Of a DNA stretch of 32,183 nucleotides, positions 21,035-28,768 are shown piece after piece (position 1 is the stretch's first letter; every line of letters starts with the position of its first letter). The stretch is from Pseudomonadota bacterium (GTDB taxonomy: Bacteria; Myxococcota_A; UBA9160; PR03). The DNA lies in the NCBI GenBank assembly GCA_003576805.1, contig QEVM01000031.1:1-32183 (forward strand). Reading direction: 5' to 3'. The notes beneath the pieces are model-generated. The model was not told the origin of the DNA and did no database searches. It was given only the letters and a program-made list of their open reading frames with translations. A program made the position numbers and the translations under genes.

Positions 21035-22498
21035 ATGACGTCGCGTGACCTTCCGATCGCCATTCTGGGCGCCGGCTTCGCCGGCCTCGGCACGGCGATC
21101 CAGCTCAAGAAGCGCGGCATCCACTCGTTCACGATCTTCGAGCGCGCGAACGAGATCGGCGGCACCTGGCGCGACAACACCTATCCCGGCGCCGCCTGCG
21201 ACGTGCCCTCGCACGCCTACTCGCTCTCGTTCGAGCAACACCCCGGCTGGACGCACCGCTACTCGCCGTCGTCGGAGATCCAGGACTACCTGCTCGGCAT
21301 CGCCGACAAGTGGAAGCTGCGCGACCACCTGCGGCTGCGCACCGAGATCGTCGAGGCGCGCTTCGACGAAGCGGAAGCCGCGTGGAAGCTCACGACCAGC
21401 GAAGGCGACGTCGTCTCGGCGCGCGTCGTGATCTGCGGCGTCGGCGGGCTCGTGGATCCCGCGCTGCCCGACATCAAGGGCCTCCAGAGCTTCCGCGGCG
21501 AGCTCTTCCACACCGCGCGCTGGAACCACGACTACGAGCTCGGCGGCAAGCGCGTCGGCGTCGTCGGCACCGGCGCGAGCGCCGTGCAGGTGGTGCCGTC
21601 GATCGCGCCGCAGGTGGAGACGCTCGCGGTCTTCCAGCGCACGCCGGCGTGGGTCGTGCCCAAGCGCGACAAGCGCTACTCGGAGGCGCAGAAGCGGCGC
21701 TGGGCGCGCTTCCCGTCGCTGCTCCGCGCGAGCCGCTTCCTGCAGTATTGGGCCAGCGAGCTGTGGGGTCCGATGATCTTCCTCGACGCGCCGCGCCTGT
21801 CGGCGGTCGGCGAGCGGCTCTCGATGAAGCACCTGCACGCGCAGGTGAAGGACCCCGCGCTGCGCGAGAAGCTGACGCCGCACTTCCAGTTCGGTTGCAA
21901 GCGCATCCTCGTGTCGGACGACTACTGGGCGAGCTTCGAGCGCCCGAACGTCGAGCTCGTGACCGACGCGATCGAGGAGATCGTGCCCGACGGCATCCGC
22001 ACCGCGGACGGCGCGCTGCGCGAGCTCGACGCGATCGTGCTCGCCACCGGCTTCGCGCTCGGGCTGGCGTCGGCGCCGTTCCCGATCACGGGCCGCGGCG
22101 GTAGGACGCTGGACGAGGTCTGGAAGAACGGCGCGGTCGCCTACAAGGGCATGACCGTCTCGGGCTTCCCGAACTGGTTCATCCTGATGGGGCCCAACAC
22201 CGGACCGGGTCACACCTCGGTGCTGGTCTACACCGAGGCGCAGATCCAGCACGCGCTCGGCGCGATCGAGCGGATCCGCCGCGACGGCCTCCGCTGGGTC
22301 GACGTTCGGCAGCGAACGCTGGACCGCTACGACGCCGGCATCCAGGGCCGCATGAAGCACATGGTCTGGTCGAGCGGCTGCAACAGCTGGTACCTCTCGA
22401 AGGACGGCAGCAACCACGCGCTCTATCCAGGCTTCGCCGCCGAGTACGTGCTGCGCGCGCGGCGCTTCCGCGCGAAGGACTACGAGATCGCGCGCTGA
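21035..22498 (+). CDS. Baeyer-Villiger-type flavin monooxygenase
   Basis: A 487-aa class-B flavoprotein monooxygenase that would use FAD, NADPH and oxygen to oxygenate a ketone or similar hydrophobic substrate in the cytoplasm. The FAD Rossmann motif is GAGFAG (12-17), followed by ERANEIGGTWRDNTYPGAACDVPSHAYS. The Baeyer-Villiger fingerprint F-x-G-x3-H-x3-W is at 153-163 (FRGELFHTARW) with Asn where Pro or Asp is usual. The NADPH Rossmann motif is GVVGTGASAVQ (175-185), and ATGF occurs in the C-terminal FAD region. MGPNTGPGHTSVL and CNSWYLSKDGSNHALYPG are conserved in the cyclohexanone/phenylacetone-monooxygenase-like branch. No dehydrogenase or hydrolase partner lies nearby, so the pathway is unknown. 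Confidence 0.9.
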   Translation: MTSRDLPIAILGAGFAGLGTAIQLKKRGIHSFTIFERANEIGGTWRDNTYPGAACDVPSHAYSLSFEQHPGWTHRYSPSSEIQDYLLGIADKWKLRDHLRLRTEIVEARFDEAEAAWKLTTSEGDVVSARVVICGVGGLVDPALPDIKGLQSFRGELFHTARWNHDYELGGKRVGVVGTGASAVQVVPSIAPQVETLAVFQRTPAWVVPKRDKRYSEAQKRRWARFPSLLRASRFLQYWASELWGPMIFLDAPRLSAVGERLSMKHLHAQVKDPALREKLTPHFQFGCKRILVSDDYWASFERPNVELVTDAIEEIVPDGIRTADGALRELDAIVLATGFALGLASAPFPITGRGGRTLDEVWKNGAVAYKGMTVSGFPNWFILMGPNTGPGHTSVLVYTEAQIQHALGAIERIRRDGLRWVDVRQRTLDRYDAGIQGRMKHMVWSSGCNSWYLSKDGSNHALYPGFAAEYVLRARRFRAKDYEIAR

Positions 22499-22517
22499 GC
22501 GCGCAGTCGGCCCAGTC

Positions 22518-23414
22518 TCACACGAGCCAACGGCGCCGGTCGCGCAGCGACGTCAGTGCGGCGAACGCCGCGCCGGCTGCCAGCGACGACGAGGCCTCGG
22601 GCGCGTTCTGGTAGTCGTGGCCCGACTCGCCGAGCGAGATCGGCGCGCCGGGGATCGGGCTCTTCGCGGCGTCGAGCACGATCGCGCCCGACGAGTCCGC
22701 CCCGACGCTGCCTTCCGCCTGGCCGGCGAACGGGACGAGATTTCCGTAGCCGTAGCCCGTGCCCGCGCCGAGGTTCATCTGGATGGTGATCTGCACCGGC
22801 TGCCCGAGCACGATCGGGACGTCGACCTGGAACGCTTCGTCGATGGGTCCGCTCGTCGTGATGTTGCGCCCCGCCCCCGTGCACGGGCCCAGCGTGGTCG
22901 GAGAGCCGGGCAGGTTCGAGGAGCAGCTGAGTCCGAGCTGCACGTAGCTCGCTCCGTTCTGCCATTCGACGACCGTGCTTCCCGTGGCGTGCAGCGGGAT
23001 GCGCAGGAAGCCCGACGCGCCGCCCTCTCCCGCCGTGACGACGTCGGAGAACGTTCCGAACGCGCGTCCGATGCGCGTGTCGTTGCCGAGGAAGGTCGCG
23101 TCGTCGCCGGGCGGGTCCACGAAGCCCGAAGCACGGGCGAACAGGCCGAACGCGGCGAAGTCGGTCGTGCTCGCGGCGGCGGCCTGGAACGAGTAGCCGT
23201 CGCTGCCGCCGTAGGTGCGGAGGATGTTCGAGGGCGCGCCGGGAGTGAGGATGGGCGGCGTCGTCTCGCAATCGCCGGCAGCGTTTCCGTAGCACGCCTG
23301 GCAGGTCGAGATGACGTACGCGGCGGCGCGCGCGCGCGCGGGTGCGATCGGCGCCCCGATCGCTGCGACGGCGAGGCAGGTCGCGATCGCGCGAATCCCG
23401 CGCTTCGGTTGCAT
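22518..23414 (-). CDS. Secreted protein with PEP-CTERM-like tail, unknown function
   Basis: A 298-aa protein with a signal peptide (IRAIATCLAVAAIGAPIAPARARAA), a short Cys motif (STCQACYGNAAGDCE) and a beta-rich, Gly/Ser/Thr-rich body without known catalytic motifs. The end reads NAPEASSSLAAGAAFAALT followed by SLRDRRRW: a P-E-A motif, a short hydrophobic stretch and an arginine cluster. That is the layout of PEP-CTERM sorting signals processed by exosortase-type enzymes, with Ala replacing the second Pro. Such proteins are usually cell-surface or biofilm-associated. Start ATG at 23412-23414 with AGGAG 7 nt upstream. It is convergent with the monooxygenase gene (19 bp gap). No exosortase gene is in the window. 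Confidence 0.8.
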   Translation of the reverse strand: MQPKRGIRAIATCLAVAAIGAPIAPARARAAAYVISTCQACYGNAAGDCETTPPILTPGAPSNILRTYGGSDGYSFQAAAASTTDFAAFGLFARASGFVDPPGDDATFLGNDTRIGRAFGTFSDVVTAGEGGASGFLRIPLHATGSTVVEWQNGASYVQLGLSCSSNLPGSPTTLGPCTGAGRNITTSGPIDEAFQVDVPIVLGQPVQITIQMNLGAGTGYGYGNLVPFAGQAEGSVGADSSGAIVLDAAKSPIPGAPISLGESGHDYQNAPEASSSLAAGAAFAALTSLRDRRRWLV

Positions 23415-23682
23415 GGCCGGCTCCTGCGCGCCGTCGCGGGCACGCGCTTCGTCTCACCCGCGAGGCCGCCTCCACCGCGAGACGGATCGGGGCGAGCTTG
23501 CCACGGCGGCAGCGCGCTCGCTCGGCGCGCGTCCCGCCGTCACACAAGCCGGTGCAGGCGTCGCGGGCGAGCGAAGCGTCGATCACGACGCGAACGCGGG
23601 CGGGCCTCGCGTCGGCGCCCACCGCCCGTCGGGTGATAAGCTGCGCCACTTCTCGCGCTCGACCGCCACCCGCCCGCCGCAT

Positions 23683-23686
23683 GGAG
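23683..23686 (+). promoter_or_regulatory. Ribosome-binding site deciding the start at 23693
   Basis: GGAG, 6 nt before ATG 23693. An in-frame ATG at 23681 lacks such a site and would add only four residues. Confidence 0.55.
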
Positions 23687-23692
23687 CTGCGC

Positions 23693-24517
23693 ATGCCGTC
23701 CCCGCGAATCGTTCTGGTCTGGGCGCTCTGCGCGCTGGCCGCGACCGCCTGTCGCTCCGTTCCCGCGACGACGGGCGCGGCTTCCGGCGCACGCTTGCCC
23801 GCGATCCTCGCGCGCGGCGAGCTGCGCGTCGGGCTCACGGGCGAGCAGGCGCCGCTCAACATGCGGACGCCGGGCGGCGGTCTCGCCGGACTCGAGGTGG
23901 ACCTCGCGAACGCGCTGGCGCAGTCGATGGGCGTGCGCGCGCGCTTCGTCGAGCTGCCGTTCGCGGAGCTGCTGCCCGCGCTCGAGCGCGGCGACGTCGA
24001 TCTCGTCGCGTCGGGCGTGACGATCACGCCCGAGAGGAACGCGCGCGTCGCCTTCGCCGGCCCCTACTTCGTGACCGGCACCGCGATCCTCTCGCGCGAC
24101 GCCGCGCTCGCGGAGGCCGAGCACGGCCCCGCGCTCGATGCGCCCGGCAGGCGCTACGTCGCGCTCGCCGGATCGACGAGCGAGTCGTTCGTGCGCGAGT
24201 GGCTGCCGCAGGCGCAGCTCCAGTCCGTGCCGGACTACGAGAGCGCCGTGCGCATGGTGATCGACGGCAAGGCCGACGCGATGGTGGGCGACTTCCTCGC
24301 CTGCGCGATGGCGGTCTGGCGCCATCCCGAAGCGGGCCTCGTGCCGCCGTCGTCGCCGCTCACCGCCGAGCCGATCGGCGTCGCGATCGCGGCCGGCGAT
24401 CCGCTGCTCGTGAACCTCGTCGAGAACTACCTCGACACGCTCGAGCAGACGGGCCTGCTGACGCAGCTCAAGGCGCGATGGCTCTCCGACGGCGCCTGGC
24501 TCCGCGAGCTGCGCTGA
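23693..24517 (+). CDS. Amino-acid-type solute-binding lipoprotein (SBP_bac_3)
   Basis: A 274-aa periplasmic binding protein of the type used by polar amino-acid importers, or a stand-alone sensor. A lipobox-like ATAC places the lipidated Cys at residue 20. Family features are visible: ILARGELRVGLTGEQAPLN, GGLAGLEVDLANALAQSMGVRARFVELPF, LERGDVDLVASGVTITPERNARVAFAGPYF and VDGKADAMVGDFLACAMA-like hinge/second-lobe elements. No permease or ATPase gene adjoins it, so the transport partner is elsewhere or the protein has another role. Its 3' end overlaps the M48 protease gene start by 40 bp, which suggests co-expression. Confidence 0.88.
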   Translation: MPSPRIVLVWALCALAATACRSVPATTGAASGARLPAILARGELRVGLTGEQAPLNMRTPGGGLAGLEVDLANALAQSMGVRARFVELPFAELLPALERGDVDLVASGVTITPERNARVAFAGPYFVTGTAILSRDAALAEAEHGPALDAPGRRYVALAGSTSESFVREWLPQAQLQSVPDYESAVRMVIDGKADAMVGDFLACAMAVWRHPEAGLVPPSSPLTAEPIGVAIAAGDPLLVNLVENYLDTLEQTGLLTQLKARWLSDGAWLRELR

Positions 24518-25943
24518 GCCGCGCGGCGCTGCTCGCCGCGGCGCTGTGCGCGTGCGCGTGCGCGGGCGGCGCGCCGAGCGGGCCTGCGCCGGCCGCCGCG
24601 CCGCGCCGCACGATCCTGCTCACCGACGCCGACGAAGCGCGCGTCGGCCGCGAGAGCGCGCGCGAGATCCTCGCCGAGATGGGCCTGCTCGACGATCCGG
24701 CGCTCGCCGCGTACGTCGGCGAGATCGGCCGGAGGCTGCTGCGCGGCGCGCCGCAGCGGCCCTTCCCGTTCGAGTTCCACGTCGTGGACCAGGTCGAGCC
24801 GAACGCCTTCGCGCTGCCGGGCGGCTGGATCTTCGTGTCGCGCGGCCTGCTGCTGCTCGCCAACAGCGAGGACGAGCTCGCGTGCGTGATCGGCCACGAG
24901 ATCGCGCACGTCGTGGCGCGCCACGCGGCCGCGCAGCAGGCGATCGCGCGCAGCGGCAATCCGCTCGCGGCGCCGTGGCGGCGCGTCGCGCAGCAGGCGG
25001 CGTACTCGCGCGAGATGGAGCGCCAGGCCGACGCCGAGGGGCAGCGCTTGTGCGCGGCGGCGGGCTACGACCCGCGCGCGCTGGTCTCCTTCCTGCGCGC
25101 GCTCGCGCTCGAGGAGCAGCTGCGCGCGCGCGCCTCCAGCACGCCCGGCTTCTTCGAGACGCACCCGGGATCGAGCGAGCGTGCGGCGGCCGCGTCGGTG
25201 CGCGCGAGCGAGATCCGCTTTCGCCGCGATCCCGCGCGCGCCGACGGCCGCGCCGCGCTGCTGCGCCGGCTCGACGGACTTCCGGTCGGCCAGCGCCCCG
25301 CGTCGGGCATCTTCGTCGGCGAGCGCTTCCTGCACCCCGACCTCGGCTTCCAGATCCGCTTCCCGTCCGGCTGGCGCACCTCGAACGGCAACCGCATGGT
25401 CGGCGCGATCGAGCCGCTCGGCGCGGCGATCGTGTATCTCGCGAGCGCCGAGGCGCCGGGCGACGCGCAGGCCGCGGCCGACGCGTGGCTCGAGCGCACG
25501 CGCCGCGACCAGCCCGTCGGCGTGTACGAGTCGAAGCCGGTGTCGATCGGCGCGCTGCGCGGCTGGCGGCTCTTCGTCGAGTCGATGAGCGACTCCGGGC
25601 CGCTCGCCGCGTACGTGACGTTCGTCCCGTTCGGCGGCACCACGTATCTCGTCGCGGGCGTCGCGCCGGCGCGGCTCGCGAACGAGCAGCTCCCGCGCAC
25701 GCTGGCGACGGCGCGCAGCTTCGGGCCGCTGCCCGACGCCGCGCGCCGCGCGATCCGCGTGCAGCGCCTCCGCATCGCGACGGCGCGCGCCGGCGAGGAC
25801 GGCGCCGCGCTCGCGCGCCGCACCGGCAGCGCCTGGAACGGCCCCGAGATCGCCGCCTACAACGGCGTGCAGAGCGACCACCGCTTCCGCGCCGGCGAGT
25901 CGGTGAAGATCGCGATCGAGAGTCCGTACGCGGCGGGGCGTGA
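24478..25943 (+). CDS. M48-family metalloprotease lipoprotein, stop codon lost
   Basis: Envelope zinc metalloprotease of the M48 (BepA/LoiP-like) type. Cys-rich lipobox region LCACACAGG at about 22-30. Zinc motif HEIAH (His140, Glu141, His144) within VIGHEIAHVVARHAA, and third-ligand motif ERQAD (Glu181-Asp185). Residues beyond about 280 form an extra beta domain (HPDLGFQIRFPSGWRTSNG) and a small C-terminal domain ending VKIAIESPYAAG. By homology the protein should end there, but the frame has no stop and runs antisense through feoB to 27912. A TGA at 25941-25943 is one base out of frame. One extra G in the GGGG run at 25935-25938 would give a normal end that overlaps feoB by a few bases. The end given here is that inferred stop. 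Confidence 0.8.
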
Positions 25944-25944
25944 C

Positions 25945-27834
25945 TCAGCCGAGCCAGGCGCCGACCAGCTTGTGCGTCGCGAAGCTCGCGCCGTACGCGA
26001 GCGCGAGCAGGTAGGCGAACGCGAACGCGGGCCAGCGCCACGAGTTGGTCTCGCGCCGCATCACCGCGAGCGTCGACATGCACTGGAGCGCGAACACGAA
26101 GAACACGAGCAGCGACGCGACCGTCGCGGGCGTGAAGACGGGCGAGCCGTCCGGGCGCGCGTCGCGGCGGATCGCCTCGCGGAGCGACGCGTCCTCGTCG
26201 GTGGCCGCGTAGATCTGGCCGAGCGTCGAGACGATCACCTCGCGCGCGGCGAGGCTCGCGACGAGCCCGACGCCGATCTTCCAGTCGAAGCCGAGCGGCG
26301 CGATCGCGGGCTCGAGCGCGTGTCCGAGCCGGCCCGCGACGCTGCGCTCGAGCTGGATCGCGGCGGCGCGCTCGGGCGCGACGTCGGCGGGGACGTCGGC
26401 GCGCGGCACGTGCAGCAGCACCCAGAGCACCGCGGTCACGGCGAGGATGATCGTGCCCGCGCGGCGCAGGAACGCCCACACGCTCGCCCACGTCTGGTGC
26501 AGCCACAGGCGCGCCGGCGGGATGCGATAGGGCGGCAGCTCCATGTAGAACGGCAGGCCTTCGCCCGGCAGGATCGTGCGCCGCATCAGCGCCGCCGCGA
26601 CGAGCGCCGTCAGCGCGCCCATCAGGTAGAGCCCGAGCAGCACGAGCCCCTGGAGGCCCAGCGGACCGAGCACGGTCTGCGCGGGCACGAAGGTGCCGAT
26701 CAGCAGCGCGTACACGGGCAGCCGCGCCGAGCACGTCATCAGCGGCGCGACCAGGATCGTGATGAGCCGCTGCGTCGGGCTCGGGATCGTGCGCGTCGCC
26801 ATGATGCCCGGCACCGCGCACGCGTACGACGAGAGCAGCGACACGAAGCAGCGTCCCTCGAGCCCGACGCGCCCCATCGCGCGGTCGACGACGAACGCCG
26901 CGCGCGCCATGTAGCCGAGGTCCTGGAGCGCGTGCAGCACGGCGAAGAGCAGAAAGATCTGCGGCACGAACACCAGCACCGAGCCGACGCCGCCGAACAG
27001 GCCCTCCGCGACGAAGTCCGCGACGACGCCCGCGGGCAACGCGCCGCGCACCCAGTCGCCGGCGGCGGCGAAGAAGGCGTCGATCGCGTCCATCGCGGGC
27101 ACCGCCCACGCGAAGATGAGCTGGAAGAACGTCACCATCACGAGCGCGAAGAGCAGCGATCCGAAGACGGGGTGCAGCACCCAGCGGTCGATCGCGTCGG
27201 TCGCGCGGTGCGAGCCGGGCCGCTGGCGCAGCACCGACGCGAGGATCGACTCGGCCCACGCCGCGCGCCCCGCCGCGTCGGCGGGCGGCGGCAGCAGCGG
27301 CTGCGTCCAGCGCTCGGGATGGCCGAGCCGGTGCCGCAGCACGTCGAGCCCGATCCCCTTGTGCCCGACCACGCCCACCACCGGCACGCCGAGCGCGCGC
27401 TCGAGCTGCTCGAGGTCGAGGCGCCCGCCGCGCGCGTGCAGCTCGTCCACCATCGTCACGACGAGGCAGGTCGGGATCGCGAGGCGCAGCACCTGCCCGA
27501 CGAGCAGCAGCGAGCGCTCGAGCGTGCAGGCGTCGGCGACGACGACGAGCCCGTCGGGCGCCGCGACGCCGGACACGTGGCCGGCGAGCACCTCGGTGAC
27601 GACGCGCTCGTCCGCGCTGATCGGGTCGAGGCTGTAGGTGCCCGGCAGGTCGAGCACGAACACGCGGCGGTGCTCGATGTCGGTCTCGCCCTCGCGACGC
27701 TCGACGGTGACGCCCGGGTAGTTGCCGACGCGCGCGCGCAGGCCGGTCAGCGCGTTGAAGAGCGTGGTCTTGCCGCTGTTCGGGCTGCCGACGAGCGCGA
27801 GGCGGAGCGGCGTCGTGGCGAGCGCGTCGCTCAC
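25945..27834 (-). CDS. feoB: Ferrous iron transport protein FeoB
   Basis: Inner-membrane ferrous iron transporter with an N-terminal GTPase, 629 aa, on the short side for the family. G1 is GSPNSGKTTLFNALTG (16-31), G2 lies in VGNYPGVTVE, and G3 is LDLPGTYSLDPIS. The G4 position reads TMVD rather than the canonical NxxD, and two further Asn usual in the switch-region VVADACTLERSLLL block are also changed. The membrane half carries the gate repeats (GALPAGVVADFVAEGLFGGVGSVLVFVPQI; SYACAVPGIMATRTI; APLMTCSARLPVY; and the second set LGHALEPAIAPLGFDWKIGVGLVASLAAREVIVSTLGQIY). GTG start at 27832-27834 overlaps the feoA stop. No feoC was recognised. Confidence 0.95.
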   Translation of the reverse strand: MSDALATTPLRLALVGSPNSGKTTLFNALTGLRARVGNYPGVTVERREGETDIEHRRVFVLDLPGTYSLDPISADERVVTEVLAGHVSGVAAPDGLVVVADACTLERSLLLVGQVLRLAIPTCLVVTMVDELHARGGRLDLEQLERALGVPVVGVVGHKGIGLDVLRHRLGHPERWTQPLLPPPADAAGRAAWAESILASVLRQRPGSHRATDAIDRWVLHPVFGSLLFALVMVTFFQLIFAWAVPAMDAIDAFFAAAGDWVRGALPAGVVADFVAEGLFGGVGSVLVFVPQIFLLFAVLHALQDLGYMARAAFVVDRAMGRVGLEGRCFVSLLSSYACAVPGIMATRTIPSPTQRLITILVAPLMTCSARLPVYALLIGTFVPAQTVLGPLGLQGLVLLGLYLMGALTALVAAALMRRTILPGEGLPFYMELPPYRIPPARLWLHQTWASVWAFLRRAGTIILAVTAVLWVLLHVPRADVPADVAPERAAAIQLERSVAGRLGHALEPAIAPLGFDWKIGVGLVASLAAREVIVSTLGQIYAATDEDASLREAIRRDARPDGSPVFTPATVASLLVFFVFALQCMSTLAVMRRETNSWRWPAFAFAYLLALAYGASFATHKLVGAWLG

Positions 27835-28103
27835 GCGCCGGGCTCGACGCGCACGCGGATGCGCTCGGCCTCGCTGCGGCGGATCGCCAGCTCGCAGCCG
27901 CGCAGCGCGTAGACGGTCGGGTCGCCGAGCGGCGCGCGGCGGATCACCGCGATCTCCGTCCCCGGCACGAAGCCGAGGTCGCCCAGGCGAGCCCCGATCG
28001 GACCTTCGGCGTCCAGCGCGACGATCACCCCGCGCCGGCCGGGCGCCAGCTCCGAGAGCCGGAGCAGGGGGGTGGAGGCCGGTTCGGGGGCGGCGGCTGC
28101 CAT
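27831..28103 (-). CDS. feoA: Ferrous iron transport protein FeoA
   Basis: A 90-aa SH3-like cytoplasmic protein that works with FeoB. Typical blocks: LRLSELAPGRRGVIVALD, ARLGDLGFVPGTEIAVIRRAPLGDPTVYALRGCELAIRRSEAERI. ATG at 28103 gives the normal length; the longer frame to 28178 would run through the Fur-box-like site and add an implausible N-terminus. Its TGA overlaps the feoB GTG (GTGA), so the two are co-translated. There is no ribosome-binding site; a TAGTCT box ends 7 nt before the ATG, so the transcript is probably leaderless. Confidence 0.93.
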   Translation of the reverse strand: MAAAAPEPASTPLLRLSELAPGRRGVIVALDAEGPIGARLGDLGFVPGTEIAVIRRAPLGDPTVYALRGCELAIRRSEAERIRVRVEPGA

Positions 28104-28110
28104 GGCGGGC

Positions 28111-28116
28111 AGACTA
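28111..28116 (-). promoter_or_regulatory. Candidate -10 box (TAGTCT) of feoAB
   Basis: On the minus strand TAGTCT is followed by 7 nt and the feoA ATG, matching the layout before the genes at 9630 and 19225. The Fur-box-like palindrome lies immediately upstream, over the -35 region. Confidence 0.6.
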
Positions 28117-28118
28117 GG

Positions 28119-28140
28119 GGAAATGAAATTCATTTTCATC
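28119..28140. promoter_or_regulatory. Fur-box-like operator between feoA and the divergent lipoprotein gene
   Basis: The core AAATGAAATTCATTT (28121-28135) is a perfect 7-1-7 inverted repeat, the geometry of Fur sites, in an island of A/T-rich DNA within GC-rich surroundings. A third half-site (TTTCAT, 28133-28138) extends it, as in overlapping Fur hexamers. It covers the -35 zone of the feoAB promoter, so iron-loaded Fur binding would repress feoAB. Confidence 0.75.
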
Positions 28141-28164
28141 GAGTCGGCCAGCCGATGCAGGCGC

Positions 28165-28170
28165 AGGAGG
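28165..28170 (+). promoter_or_regulatory. Ribosome-binding site deciding the start at 28177
   Basis: AGGAGG, 6 nt before ATG 28177. It supports this start over an upstream in-frame ATG at 28072 whose extension would run across feoA and the Fur-box-like site. Confidence 0.75.
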
Positions 28171-28176
28171 ACGGCC

Positions 28177-28635
28177 ATGCAGCTCGCTCGGATCGCGCTC
28201 CCGCTCGTGCTCGCGCTCGCGTGCGCGGGCGATCCGCAGACGCCCGAGGAGCGGGTGCGCGCGGTGCTCGCCGACCTCGAGGCGGCGGCCGAGGCGCGCG
28301 ACGTCGCCGCGCTGAAGGAGCATCTCTCCGCGGACTACCGCGACGCGCACGGCAACGACCGGCGCGCCGTCGCCGGCATCGCGACGATGCACTTCCTCCA
28401 GCACGAGTCGGTGCACCTGCTCGTGCGCGTGCGCGGCGTCGAGCGCGTCGCGGACGGCGAGGCGCGCGCGCTCGCGCTCGTCGCGATGGCGGGAACGCGC
28501 ATCGAGTCCGCGGAGTGGCTCGAGTCGTTGCGCGCCGACCTCTACCGCTTCGAGCTGACGCTGCGCGACGAGGACGGCGACTGGCGCGTCGCCTCGGCGG
28601 CGTGGAGCCCCGCGACCGCCGACGACTTCCGCTGA
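28177..28635 (+). CDS. NTF2-like (SnoaL/DUF4440-type) lipoprotein
   Basis: A 152-aa lipoprotein: MQLARIALPLVLALACAGD gives a clear lipobox (LALAC, Cys16). The mature part resembles NTF2-like proteins: EERVRAVLADLEAAAEARDVAALKEHLSADYRDAHGNDRRAVAGI, then a strand-rich half ending YRFELTLRDEDGDWRVASAAWSP. This small cone-shaped fold binds ligands or acts enzymatically; the function here is unknown. It is divergent from feoAB across a single Fur-box-like site and may share iron control (inference). Confidence 0.82.
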   Translation: MQLARIALPLVLALACAGDPQTPEERVRAVLADLEAAAEARDVAALKEHLSADYRDAHGNDRRAVAGIATMHFLQHESVHLLVRVRGVERVADGEARALALVAMAGTRIESAEWLESLRADLYRFELTLRDEDGDWRVASAAWSPATADDFR

Positions 28636-28723
28636 CGGCGCCGCACACCCGCGTCGCTGCGCGTCCCCTGCGCAAGCCGTTGCGTAGGCGATCTCGCCGA
28701 TGTCGCCGGCGCGGCGCCCGCCA

Positions 28724-28729
28724 TAGGCT
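28724..28729 (+). promoter_or_regulatory. Possible -10 box (TAGGCT) of the M19-like gene
   Basis: TAGGCT fits the TAGNNT pattern seen elsewhere in the window. It would give a leader of about 30 nt before ATG 28769. No convincing -35 lies upstream, so this is tentative. Confidence 0.3.
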
Positions 28730-28768
28730 CCGCCCCGCCGCTGCGCCCGCGCAGCGCCCGGGGGCCGC

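Noticed and set aside
25944..27912. The extension of the M48 protease frame as a genuine extra domain.
   Set aside because: It is exactly antisense to feoB, rich in Arg/Glu/His with no domain pattern, and is better explained by a lost stop.
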